A stretch of DNA of 9,789 nucleotides from Methanobrevibacter sp. (GTDB lineage: Archaea > Methanobacteriota > Methanobacteria > Methanobacteriales > Methanobacteriaceae): contig JAEEWY010000044.1 in assembly GCA_016291275.1 (NCBI GenBank), positions 1-9,789 on the forward strand, given 5' to 3'. A program made the position numbers and the translations under genes. The notes below the pieces were generated by a model. The model was not told the origin of the DNA. It saw nothing but the letters and a program-made list of their open reading frames with translations, and did no database searches. This document shows positions 1-6,607 of this stretch, piece by piece; position 1 is the stretch's first letter; the number at the start of each line of letters is the position of its first letter.

Positions 1-433
1 CCATGAATACAACTGCTGTATCATCATCGTAATCCCCTTTAGAGGTAATGCTTGCAATCAAGTCTTCAAAGTCTTCTTCAGAAATTAATAAAGGCTCTGC
101 AATTGGAATGTTTTCAAATTTGTCAATATACTTATCTACAGTATCCTTGATCTTGAAATGGTATTCAGTACCATTCATGATGTGAGTTGGTTGAATGATA
201 ACAGTCTTTACACCATCATCCAATGCTCTTTCCAATGCTTCTTCCACATTGTCAATAGCCAAGTCATCACGTTTTTTCAAAATGTTTATAACCATTTGGC
301 TTGTGAATGCTCTTCTCATTTCATAATCAGGAAATGCTTCATCAATGTCCTTTTCGATAGCTCCAATGGTAAGAGCACGGTTATTGTTATAAGAAGTACC
401 AAAACTTACTACTAAAATAATCTTATCAGTCAT
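1..433 (-). CDS. cbiK: Sirohydrochlorin cobaltochelatase, CbiK family (5' part, cut by window edge)
   Basis: Inserts Co2+ into sirohydrochlorin, the entry step of the anaerobic cobalamin pathway, in the cytoplasm. The frame is open from the ATG at 433 to the window edge and gives residues 1-144 of a protein that is usually about 260-300 residues. CbiK hallmarks are the N-terminal strand with SFGTSYNNNRALTIGAIEKD (residues 10-29), RRAFTSQMVINILKKRD (40-56) and QPTHIMNGTEYH (81-92). Glu90 falls where the family has a metal-site Glu. The visible part ends in VVFM plus the first base of the next codon, just where the catalytic-His motif MGHGT should begin, so the active-site His is off the window. 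A GGATGAT ribosome site at 437-443 precedes the ATG. The gene lies 237 bp after cbiC, beyond a T-tract terminator, so it may have its own promoter. Archaea more often use the short CbiX/CfbA chelatase. The same enzyme might also supply nickel-sirohydrochlorin for F430 (inference). Confidence 0.88.
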   Translation of the reverse strand, partial: MTDKIILVVSFGTSYNNNRALTIGAIEKDIDEAFPDYEMRRAFTSQMVINILKKRDDLAIDNVEEALERALDDGVKTVIIQPTHIMNGTEYHFKIKDTVDKYIDKFENIPIAEPLLISEEDFEDLIASITSKGDYDDDTAVVFM

Positions 434-486
434 AATATCATCCTAAAAAATAAAAAATATATTGTTTTATTAATTAATTCTTACAA

Positions 487-511
487 TTAAATTTTTTAAA
501 GAAAAATTTAA
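487..511 (-). repeat. AT-only inverted repeat in the cbiK leader
   Basis: Perfect 10-bp arms, TTAAATTTTT at 487-496 and AAAAATTTAA at 502-511, are separated by 5 nt. It lies about 54 bp upstream of the cbiK ATG and could fold in the leader RNA, but the stem has no G-C pair, and such repeats arise readily by chance at this base composition. Confidence 0.35.
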
Positions 512-578
512 CATTACTAAATTATACTTTATTTAAAGAAATATTTAAAAATATTGATTAAAAATAATTAATAAAATG

Positions 579-624
579 AAAAAAGAATTAAAAAAGAATA
601 AAAAATATAAAAAAGAATAAAAAA
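579..624 (-). terminator. T-tract terminator after cbiC; five phased A6/T6 tracts
   Basis: On the minus strand this stretch carries five T6 tracts (619-624, 609-614, 600-605, 590-595, 579-584) beginning 47 bp after the cbiC stop. Archaeal RNA polymerase terminates at oligo-T in the non-template strand, so this is a strong candidate terminator for the cbiL-cbiC transcript. The tracts recur every 9-11 bp, so the DNA is also expected to be intrinsically curved. Confidence 0.6.
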
Positions 625-629
625 TAGTA

Positions 630-647
630 TTCATGAAATTTCATGAA
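630..647. repeat. Perfect 18-bp palindrome TTCATGAAATTTCATGAA
   Basis: The sequence equals its own reverse complement over 18 bp and consists of two TTCATGAA half-palindromes separated by AT. It lies 23 bp after the cbiC stop and just before the T6 series in the direction of transcription. It could be the stem of a terminator-like hairpin or a dimeric protein-binding site. Its function is unknown. Confidence 0.5.
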
Positions 648-670
648 ATGAAAAAATAATTAAAATAAAG

Positions 671-1309
671 CTATTTATTTTGATCTCTTAACATATAAAG
701 CAATGCATTTGAAATAGCAGCTGCAACATTACTTCCACCTTTACGTCCACGAGCGACGATATAAGGAACATCACATTGCATAATCAACTCTTTTGATTGG
801 ACTACATTAACAAATCCTACTGGAACTCCTATGATGAGTTCAGGATTGAGTTTTCCTTCTTGAATCAATTCATATAATCTAATCAAAGCGGTTGGAGCAT
901 TCCCTATTGCAAAAATCAATGGTTTATCCAAACTTGCTGCCTTATCCATAGATGCTCTTGCACGTGTAGATCCATTCTTTTTTGCAATGTCTCTAACATC
1001 ATCATCACTCATAAAGCAGAAGACTTCACCGCCATGCTTCTTAAGCTCTGCCTTATTGATTCCTGCCTTTGCCATATTAGTGTCAGTTACAATGCAGGCA
1101 CCATTCTTAATTGCTTCCAATGCTTTATCAACTACATCTTCTGAAAAGCATAAGTTATCTACATAATCAAAATCAGCAGCTGTGTGAACTGCTCTTTTAA
1201 TAATTGGCGCTAATTTAGGGTCAATTTCATGAGGAAGTTCAGATTCAATAATTTCCATACTCCTGCTTTCGATTTCAGCAGGTTCAACTTGTTCTAATTC
1301 AATTTTCAT
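671..1309 (-). CDS. cbiC: Cobalt-precorrin-8 methylmutase CbiC
   Basis: Moves the methyl group from C11 to C12 of cobalt-precorrin-8, giving cobyrinic acid. The 212 residues match the usual length of about 200-220. The catalytic His is His42 in KRAVHTAADFDY. Other conserved parts are TDTNMAKAG (75-83), STRARASM (114-121), GNAPTAL (136-142), GVPVGFV (161-167) and the C-terminal RGRKGGSNVAAAISNAL (187-203). The ATG at 1309 follows AAGTGAT (1313-1319) by 3 nt, a good match to the 16S tail. The gene lies 71 bp after cbiA, and a BoxA-like element overlaps the end of cbiA, so cbiC could be transcribed both from the upstream genes and from its own promoter. It is the last gene before a T-tract terminator. 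I see no missing key residue. Confidence 0.95.
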   Translation of the reverse strand: MKIELEQVEPAEIESRSMEIIESELPHEIDPKLAPIIKRAVHTAADFDYVDNLCFSEDVVDKALEAIKNGACIVTDTNMAKAGINKAELKKHGGEVFCFMSDDDVRDIAKKNGSTRARASMDKAASLDKPLIFAIGNAPTALIRLYELIQEGKLNPELIIGVPVGFVNVVQSKELIMQCDVPYIVARGRKGGSNVAAAISNALLYMLRDQNK

Positions 1310-1369
1310 ACTATCACTTCAATTTTACAATGAATAACTACTAAATTACATAATTAATTAACTACTAAT

Positions 1370-1378
1370 AAATATAAA
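1370..1378 (-). promoter_or_regulatory. Candidate BoxA/TATA element for cbiC
   Basis: The minus strand reads AAAATTTATATTTATT here, close to the methanogen BoxA consensus AAAnnTTTATATA. It is 61 bp upstream of the cbiC ATG, predicting a start of transcription near 1345-1350 and a leader of about 38 nt that contains the cbiC ribosome site. The AT-rich setting makes chance matches common. Confidence 0.4.
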
Positions 1379-1380
1379 TT

Positions 1381-2733
1381 TTAACCTTTCCAATTCCTTG
1401 CATTGCCCACAAAAGACTTTGCAAAATCAGGATTTGCAGGAAGATAAATATGTGGGAAACCAGCATAAAGACTGTCAGAACCGTGACAGCAAAGGTATTC
1501 CAAACCATTTGATGCCTTTTTAGCCATAAATGCTTCTCCACAGTTTTCACTATCATAATAATGGAATTCATGCACTCTAATGCTATCTCCTTCATTACAC
1601 AACAAGTTATCTTGCAATGCCTTTATCTCAATATAACCGAATCTTTGCAATTTATCTGTCTTTATACAATTGCCTTTGATAAATCCAACCATAGGGATTT
1701 CTTCAATGGAATCATGCAAATACATGAAGCCTCCACATTCAGCTATTGTAGGAATTCCTCTTTCTATTATGTCTTTAATTTCATCACATAATTTTCTGTT
1801 TTTAGACAATTCTTCAGTATATAGTTCAGGATAACCTCCACATAAGTATAATCCAGAGATATCTTTAGGAAGCTCTTCATCTTCCAATGGACTGAAATAG
1901 ACTACTTCACATCCTAAATCTTCCAGAATTTCTATGTTTTCCTTATACATAAAGCAAAAAGCGTTATCACGGGAAACTGCTATTCGAGTCTTTTTATCAG
2001 AATCAATTTTTGCACTGCTTTCAATCAACTCTTTATAATCTTCACTTGCTTCAAGGACTGGAGCAGATTTAGCCAATTCAAACAATCCATCCAAATCAAT
2101 GTATTTTTCTGCCAATTCTCTAAGACCATTTATTTTCTCTTTAATGTCTTCAATTTCATCAGCAGTGATCAATCCCAAGTTTCTGCTCCCAATGGAATAC
2201 TTCTCTTCTCTTGGTAAGAAACCATAGGCCTTAATGCCTTCTTTTTCAACAATATCCCTTAAAAGTGGATACAGCATTGGAGAAATGCCATTGAAGATTA
2301 CACCCTCAACCATACTTTCTTCCTTGAATTCCTTGAAACCTTTTATGATTGCTGCTGCAGAATTGCTCATTCCTTTAGCATCAATAATAAGTACTGCAGG
2401 AGCCTTAATGGATTTAGCAACTTCCCAAGCACTTGCTCTGCCTTCAACACCGATTCCATCATAAAAGCCCATAGCACCTTCAATTATGCTTAAGTCCTTA
2501 CCGCAATTTCTAATGAATTGGTCACATAACATCTGCTCAGTTGAAAAGTAAGGATCCAAATTATGAGTCTCTACATTAAAGACCTTACGATGGAACATTG
2601 GGTCAATATAATCAGGACCTGATTTGAAGGAAGCGATTTCCAAACCTCTATTTTGGAATGCTGCAAGCAAAGCCATGGTAATGGTTGTCTTTCCACAGTT
2701 ACTGTTGGTTCCTGAAATCAAAATTCTATTCAT
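1381..2733 (-). CDS. cbiA: Cobyrinate a,c-diamide synthase CbiA (glutamine-dependent)
   Basis: Uses ATP and glutamine to amidate the a and c side chains of cobyrinic acid. It has 450 residues, normal for the family. The N-terminal dethiobiotin-synthetase-like domain has the P-loop SGTNSNCGKTT (7-17), KSGPDYIDP (37-45) and EGAMGFYDG (85-93). The C-terminal class-I-like glutaminase domain has CGGYPEL (298-304), nucleophile Cys333 in AECGGFMYL, HEFHY (388-392) and GFPHIYLPANP with His428. The start is the ATG at 2733. The frame runs further up to a GTG at 2748, but that codon has no ribosome site, whereas GTGGTG (2737-2742) sits just before the ATG. The first 8 nt overlap the end of cbiE-cbiT, suggesting translational coupling. 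The paralogue CfbB does the same amidation on nickel-sirohydrochlorin for F430; the cobalamin context favours CbiA, but sequence alone does not fully exclude CfbB or a dual role. Confidence 0.92.
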   Translation of the reverse strand: MNRILISGTNSNCGKTTITMALLAAFQNRGLEIASFKSGPDYIDPMFHRKVFNVETHNLDPYFSTEQMLCDQFIRNCGKDLSIIEGAMGFYDGIGVEGRASAWEVAKSIKAPAVLIIDAKGMSNSAAAIIKGFKEFKEESMVEGVIFNGISPMLYPLLRDIVEKEGIKAYGFLPREEKYSIGSRNLGLITADEIEDIKEKINGLRELAEKYIDLDGLFELAKSAPVLEASEDYKELIESSAKIDSDKKTRIAVSRDNAFCFMYKENIEILEDLGCEVVYFSPLEDEELPKDISGLYLCGGYPELYTEELSKNRKLCDEIKDIIERGIPTIAECGGFMYLHDSIEEIPMVGFIKGNCIKTDKLQRFGYIEIKALQDNLLCNEGDSIRVHEFHYYDSENCGEAFMAKKASNGLEYLCCHGSDSLYAGFPHIYLPANPDFAKSFVGNARNWKG

Positions 2734-3916
2734 GAGCACCACTTCCACTAATAATGAATATAGGATTTTGAGCCATTAGCATATGCAAATCACCGATTTG
2801 TCTACCTTTGGAAACTGCAACTTGAACAATGTCACCGCTTATTCCAACATTCTTTAAGGAGTCCAAACCAGCCATAGCATTTTCAAGAGTTACTGCAGTT
2901 ATGACAAATCTCATTTTATCATTAATTCCATAAAGATAAGTGACGATTTCATCCATATTTCCAGAGCTTCCTCCAATGAAAGCAAGATCAGGAACAGGCA
3001 AATCCTTTAGGCATTCTGGAGCCAATCCACAGATAGCCTCCACATTATCCAAGTGGAATTTCTGACAGTTTTGCTCCAACAATGCAATTGCCTCCTCATT
3101 CTTATCAAAGGCATAAACCTTTCCATTGTATGCTGAAAACGCCATTTCAATTGTTACAGAACCGGTTCCGCAGCCAATATCATAAGCCACATCATCAGGA
3201 TTAATTGATAGTTTAGATAAACATACAGCTCTAACTTCTGACTTTGTCATTGGGACTTTTCCTCTAATGAATTCCTCATCAGGAATTCCAGTTCTGATTC
3301 TTGAATCAAAATCAGGATTTTCTATAATCAAAACAGTCAATGAACTGAATTCCATTCCTTCCAAATCAGATATCTTGGATTCTTGAATGGACTCTTCATC
3401 TGAGCCTAAATTCTCACCAATCCAAACCTTCAAATCGCCGAATCCATACTTAACCAATTCTTTTTGCAATTCTGGAATGTTTTTACCAGTTAAGGCAAAA
3501 GTATATCTATTTCTGCGAACTGATGAAACGATATTTGTATCAAGTCCATGACAGCTTATTAAATTTGCATCTTTCCAAGGAAGACTGCATTTTGCAAAGA
3601 AGTATGATACAGAGGATATTCCAGAAACTAAATTAGGATTATAATCCTTTAAGACATCCACTAATTTCTCAGCTGCACTATAAAAGCCAACATCTCCAGA
3701 AACTAGGATAGCTATTTTTTCTGCATCTATCTTTTCTATTATCTCAAGTATATCATCAGATAAATAAGCATTATAACTAGGTTTATTCAGGTGAGAAAAC
3801 TCGTTGATTAATCGTTTAGCCCCTAATAAAATATCTGCTTCAATAATCAGCTCTAAAGCTTCAGCAGTGATGGTTTTTTCACTCATACCCATTCCAATAA
3901 TATTGATTTCCTTCAT
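2726..3916 (-). CDS. cbiET: CbiE-CbiT fusion: cobalt-precorrin-7 C5-methyltransferase / cobalt-precorrin-6B C15-methyltransferase (decarboxylating)
   Basis: One 396-residue polypeptide carries two SAM-dependent methyltransferases that together methylate C5 and C15 and remove the C12 acetate carboxyl group. Residues 1 to about 205 are CbiE (tetrapyrrole methylase fold), with NIIGMGMSEKTIT (5-17), SGDVGFYS (73-80), SGISSVSYF (98-106) and CHGLD (122-126). Residues about 210-396 are CbiT (class I Rossmann fold), with IPDEEFIRGKVPMTKSEVRA (211-230), SAM loop DIGCGTGS (246-253) and FIGGSSGN (313-320). Bacterial CobL has the same order. CbiE and CbiT are separate in many methanogens, for example the stand-alone CbiT MTH146 of Methanothermobacter. 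The start is the ATG at 3916, which overlaps the cbiJ stop as ATGA and sits 9 nt after AGGAG. An in-frame ATG at 3922 would add two residues but is only 3 nt from AGGAG. Confidence 0.94.
   Translation of the reverse strand: MKEINIIGMGMSEKTITAEALELIIEADILLGAKRLINEFSHLNKPSYNAYLSDDILEIIEKIDAEKIAILVSGDVGFYSAAEKLVDVLKDYNPNLVSGISSVSYFFAKCSLPWKDANLISCHGLDTNIVSSVRRNRYTFALTGKNIPELQKELVKYGFGDLKVWIGENLGSDEESIQESKISDLEGMEFSSLTVLIIENPDFDSRIRTGIPDEEFIRGKVPMTKSEVRAVCLSKLSINPDDVAYDIGCGTGSVTIEMAFSAYNGKVYAFDKNEEAIALLEQNCQKFHLDNVEAICGLAPECLKDLPVPDLAFIGGSSGNMDEIVTYLYGINDKMRFVITAVTLENAMAGLDSLKNVGISGDIVQVAVSKGRQIGDLHMLMAQNPIFIISGSGAHE
2737..2742 (-). promoter_or_regulatory. Ribosome site deciding the cbiA start
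   Basis: GTGGTG lies 3 nt before the ATG at 2733, which aligns with the GGTGAT-type Shine-Dalgarno of methanogens. It overlaps the upstream GTG alternative at 2746-2748, which argues against that codon being the start. Confidence 0.6.
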
Positions 3917-4665
3917 AAGCATTTACTCCTAATGGTGTCTTTAGCTTCTTCCACACTTATCCCTTCTTCATTAACCAATCGGGATAAGACAACAACTTCC
4001 ATGCCACATTCCTTTGCAGCATCGGTCTTTTCTAAAAAACCTCCAACATTACCAGATTCCTTAGTTATAAGTATGTCTGCACCAATTTCCTTGAATTGTG
4101 CCATGTTGAATTCCTTAGAAAAAGGACCTTGCATTCCACAAAGGTTTTTCATTGGGTAACCTAAATCAAGGCATTGCTTCATTCCTTCTGGTGAAGGCAG
4201 CATTCTCAAATAAACCCTTTCCTGGAAGTTTTCCACCTCTGTTAACGCAGGAGCCTCTTTCGCCCCCATTGAAGAAAAGATCAATCCTTCAGTAGTGTTA
4301 AGATAATCAATCAATTCTTCCATACTGGACACTTTTACAGCATCTTCAATATCAATTGATTCTCTTAAGACCCTAATGTATTCAATGCCCTGTTCCTCAC
4401 AAATCTCCTTAATGTGTTTGCTGATTTCTGTAGCATAAGGATGTGTAGCATCAAAAACAAATTCCGTCTTCTCTTCTTCAAATAGTTTTCTCATAGGGCC
4501 AGGTTTTAATCTTTTAGGCTGAACAATGACAGGAGGTTCATATTCCAATACTTTCTCCCCATATTCTGTAGCAACACAAACTATAGCAGGGATCTTATTT
4601 TGAGATAGGAATTCAGTCAATAGACGTCCTTCAGTAGTTCCTCCGAATAAAACAATTTTGTGCAT
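3913..4665 (-). CDS. cbiJ: Cobalt-precorrin-6A reductase CbiJ
   Basis: Reduces the macrocycle of cobalt-precorrin-6A to 6B with a nicotinamide cofactor (CobK/CbiJ family). It has 250 residues, as expected. Motifs are the nucleotide-binding FGGTTEGR (7-14), FDATHPYA (71-78), MQGPFSKE (178-185) and TKESGNVGGF (201-210). The frame can be opened at a GTG at 4671, but the Shine-Dalgarno GAGGTG (4671-4676) overlaps that codon and lies 5 nt before the ATG at 4665, so the ATG is the better start; the family also begins right at the first beta strand. The gene is 61 bp after cbiH and overlaps cbiE-cbiT by 4 nt, so the reductase is translated just before the enzyme that acts next on its product. Confidence 0.95.
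   Translation of the reverse strand: MHKIVLFGGTTEGRLLTEFLSQNKIPAIVCVATEYGEKVLEYEPPVIVQPKRLKPGPMRKLFEEEKTEFVFDATHPYATEISKHIKEICEEQGIEYIRVLRESIDIEDAVKVSSMEELIDYLNTTEGLIFSSMGAKEAPALTEVENFQERVYLRMLPSPEGMKQCLDLGYPMKNLCGMQGPFSKEFNMAQFKEIGADILITKESGNVGGFLEKTDAAKECGMEVVVLSRLVNEEGISVEEAKDTIRSKCL
3926..3930 (-). promoter_or_regulatory. Ribosome site of cbiE-cbiT inside the cbiJ end
   Basis: AGGAG lies within the last codons of cbiJ, 9 nt before the ATG at 3916 and 3 nt before the alternative ATG at 3922. With the ATGA overlap of stop and start, this favours coupled translation from 3916. Confidence 0.55.
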
Positions 4666-4670
4666 ATCCA

Positions 4671-4676
4671 CACCTC
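4671..4676 (-). promoter_or_regulatory. Ribosome site deciding the cbiJ start
   Basis: GAGGTG is a six-base match to the anti-Shine-Dalgarno partner, 5 nt before the ATG at 4665. It shares bases with the GTG alternative at 4669-4671, so that GTG cannot readily serve as the initiator. Confidence 0.75.
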
Positions 4677-4721
4677 TAATTAAGAGAACTTATTAATTAA
4701 TATAATAATTATTTTACCATT

Positions 4722-4730
4722 TATATTTAT
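4722..4730 (-). promoter_or_regulatory. Weak candidate TATA element for cbiJ
   Basis: The minus strand reads GTATAAATATAAATGG across the cbiH stop. A TATA element here would start transcription about 35 nt before the cbiJ ATG. The 61-bp gap is long for a tight operon, which makes an internal promoter possible, but the match is not exact. Confidence 0.22.
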
Positions 4731-5458
4731 ACACCTTTATAACCTCTAGGTGTTACCATTTTATCATCAATGACTTTTGTATTGGCATTTCCAATGAAAA
4801 CAGTGGTAAACATATCCACTTCAGTGTCCCTTAACTCTAAAAGATTGGTTATGTGATATTCTTCACCTTCTCTACCGATGTTTCTCACATATCCGCAGAT
4901 AGTGTCTTCACCTTTGAATTTCAATAATATTTCACATGCCTTTTTCAAGTAATCCTTTCTTTTATGACTTGAAGGATTATAAAGGCAGATGCAGAAATCT
5001 CCTTCACCAGCTAATGCCAATCGTTTTTCAATCAATTCCCAAGGAGTTAATAAATCTGATAAACTGATTACAGCAAAATCATGACCTATTGGAGCACCTA
5101 AAACTGCAGATCCACTTAAAACAGCACTAATACCTGGAACAATATCGATTTCAACATCAGGATAGTCAACTGAGAGTTCATAAACCAAACCTGCCATACC
5201 ATACACTCCAGCATCTCCACTGCAGACTACAGACACTGCATTACCTTCTGCTGCTTTTTCCAATGCCATCTTACAGCGGTCAACTTCTTTTGTCATTCCA
5301 GTGTAGAGATACTCTTTTTCAGGCAAATACTCTTCTACAAGTTCCACATACTTTTTATAACCTACAATCAAATCTGATTCTTCAAGAGTCTCTTTAGCAG
5401 CAATGCTAAGGTATAACTCATTTCCAGGACCAATACCAACAACAGATACACATTTCAT
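4727..5458 (-). CDS. cbiH: Cobalt-factor III / cobalt-precorrin-3B C17-methyltransferase CbiH
   Basis: Methylates C17 with SAM and drives ring contraction to cobalt-precorrin-4/factor IV, forming the delta-lactone. It has 243 residues, typical of single-domain CbiH/CobJ. The tetrapyrrole methylase motifs are VGIGPGN (7-13), VCSGDAGVYGMAG (78-90) and IVPGISAVLSGSAVLGAPIG (106-125). CbiH-specific stretches are GYKKYVELV (33-41), GHDFAVISLSDLLTPWE (125-141), CLYNPSSHKRKDYL (158-171) and the C-terminal TPRGYKGV (236-243). GGAGG lies 9 nt before the ATG. No iron-sulfur extension is present, unlike the long CbiH60 form. A 111-bp A+T gap separates it from cbiG, so an internal promoter is possible, though I find no convincing BoxA there. 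Confidence 0.95.
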   Translation of the reverse strand: MKCVSVVGIGPGNELYLSIAAKETLEESDLIVGYKKYVELVEEYLPEKEYLYTGMTKEVDRCKMALEKAAEGNAVSVVCSGDAGVYGMAGLVYELSVDYPDVEIDIVPGISAVLSGSAVLGAPIGHDFAVISLSDLLTPWELIEKRLALAGEGDFCICLYNPSSHKRKDYLKKACEILLKFKGEDTICGYVRNIGREGEEYHITNLLELRDTEVDMFTTVFIGNANTKVIDDKMVTPRGYKGV

Positions 5459-5569
5459 AAATTCTTTCCTCCAATAGACACCTAATGATTTTAATATTAT
5501 TATTAAATTATAATTATGATTAACTTTTATTGAATATAATAAATTATTAAATATATTATTACTGAATTA

Positions 5570-6592
5570 TTATTCCCAAGAAATATTTGGGTCATTTATT
5601 GCTAAAGCAACAGTCACACCTGCTCCATCACAAGTGTCCTTTCTCCTAATCAATTTTCCATTGCTTTCCATAATTGCGGAACGTTCACAGACATTATCCA
5701 CTTCCACAACACTTTTAACAAATTCAGACTTTGTAAAGTCACCTTCAAGACTGTTTAGTTCCTCTGCACTATAAGTGTTAAATGGCAAATCATATTTTTT
5801 ACCAAATTCTAAGATTCCTTTTTCATTAGCCTTTTTATCAATGCTTGCCAAAGCATTTATAGCCAAAATATGATAATTTTCACTTTCAAGGATATTTAAA
5901 ATTGAGCTTTCTATCGCTTCAAAGCTTATATCCTTTCTACATCCAATGCCAACTGTAATGATTTGTGGGACTAATAATAATGTATCATTCTTACATTCAT
6001 TCTCTAAATCTTTATGAGTGATTATCACATCGTATCCTGCATTAGAATCTTCTAAATCATTAAGATAAACATTTTTAGGCAAATTTCCTTGAATAGGATA
6101 ATCTGATTTGATATGTACAGATTCTCCCTTTAGTAACTTAGATGAAACCAATTTAATGCATTGCGGATTTAAAATCTGTAATCCTTGGCCTTTTGCCCAA
6201 GTATCCACTGCAAATACATTATTTATATCAGTAGCAGTTGTAATAACTGGAATAGAACCTAAATCATCAGCTATTTGAAGCACCAATTCATTAGCTCCCC
6301 CAATATGTCCAGAGAGAATTGGTATAGAAAACTGTCCCAATTCATCCACTACAACTACAGCAGGATCTTTTGTTTTTGTCTTGATGTAGGGAGCGATTGC
6401 CCTAAGTGCTATTCCTATTGCACCTATGAAAATTAAGGCATCATTAGTAGAGAAATGTTCCTCTGTCCAAGTTGACAAAGCTCCTTTCCCACATCTAGTA
6501 AAATCCACATCATTAGCTTCAGATAAGGAATTTGATAATTTATAGGCAATTTCCATACCATTATCTGTAAATGCAATAATTGATACTTTCAT
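5570..6592 (-). CDS. cbiG: Cobalt-precorrin-5A hydrolase CbiG
   Basis: Opens the delta-lactone of cobalt-precorrin-5A and releases the C20-derived two-carbon unit as acetaldehyde, giving 5B. The 340 residues show the usual layout. The N-terminal domain has IFIGAIGIALRAIAPYI (54-70) and DELGQFSIPILSGHIGGANE (83-102). The linker follows PVITTATDINNVFAVD (115-130). The C-terminal domain has VGIGCRKD (214-221), VCERSA (301-306) and KDTCDGAGVTVA (318-329). The start is the ATG at 6592: AGGT (6598-6601) precedes it by 5 nt and the protein then begins directly with MKVSIIAFT, as family members do. An in-frame ATG at 6616 lies inside a hairpin loop and lacks a ribosome site. The gene follows cbiF by 47 bp. 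Confidence 0.95.
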   Translation of the reverse strand: MKVSIIAFTDNGMEIAYKLSNSLSEANDVDFTRCGKGALSTWTEEHFSTNDALIFIGAIGIALRAIAPYIKTKTKDPAVVVVDELGQFSIPILSGHIGGANELVLQIADDLGSIPVITTATDINNVFAVDTWAKGQGLQILNPQCIKLVSSKLLKGESVHIKSDYPIQGNLPKNVYLNDLEDSNAGYDVIITHKDLENECKNDTLLLVPQIITVGIGCRKDISFEAIESSILNILESENYHILAINALASIDKKANEKGILEFGKKYDLPFNTYSAEELNSLEGDFTKSEFVKSVVEVDNVCERSAIMESNGKLIRRKDTCDGAGVTVALAINDPNISWE

Positions 6593-6597
6593 TCTTA

Positions 6598-6602
6598 ACC
6601 TC
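6598..6602 (-). promoter_or_regulatory. Ribosome site deciding the cbiG start
   Basis: GAGGT ends 5 nt before the ATG at 6592. It lies after the alternative ATG at 6616 and so supports the shorter 340-residue CbiG. Confidence 0.7.
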
Positions 6603-6607
6603 ACAAA

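Larger units (their letters stand above)
434..670. other. AT-rich intergenic region between cbiC and cbiK
   Basis: No gene is seen in these 237 bp. In minus-strand order they hold an 18-bp palindrome, five phased T6 tracts, and a possible weak TATA element (TATAATTT, 519-526) for cbiK that would start transcription near 495-500. An AT-only inverted repeat (487-511) and the cbiK ribosome site (437-443) follow. The layout suits termination of the cbiC transcript followed by a separate cbiK promoter, but the promoter call is weak because almost any sequence here is AT-rich. Confidence 0.5.

Noticed and set aside
158..415. Plus-strand ORF of 85 codons
   Set aside because: It is antisense to the cbiK coding frame, has no ribosome site, and its translation resembles no known protein. 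The other plus-strand ORFs opposite cbi genes were rejected for the same reason.
434..670. CRISPR array or tandem repeat element from the repeated AAAAAAGAATA units
   Set aside because: Units are about 10 bp and low in complexity, with no spacers or 25-40-bp repeats. Phased A-tracts/T-tract terminator explain them better.
1365..1595. Minus-strand 76-codon ORF with hydrophobic stretches
   Set aside because: It lies in another frame within the 3' end of cbiA. Its Phe/Leu/Ile-rich translation follows from AT-rich codons, and there is no separate signal for it.
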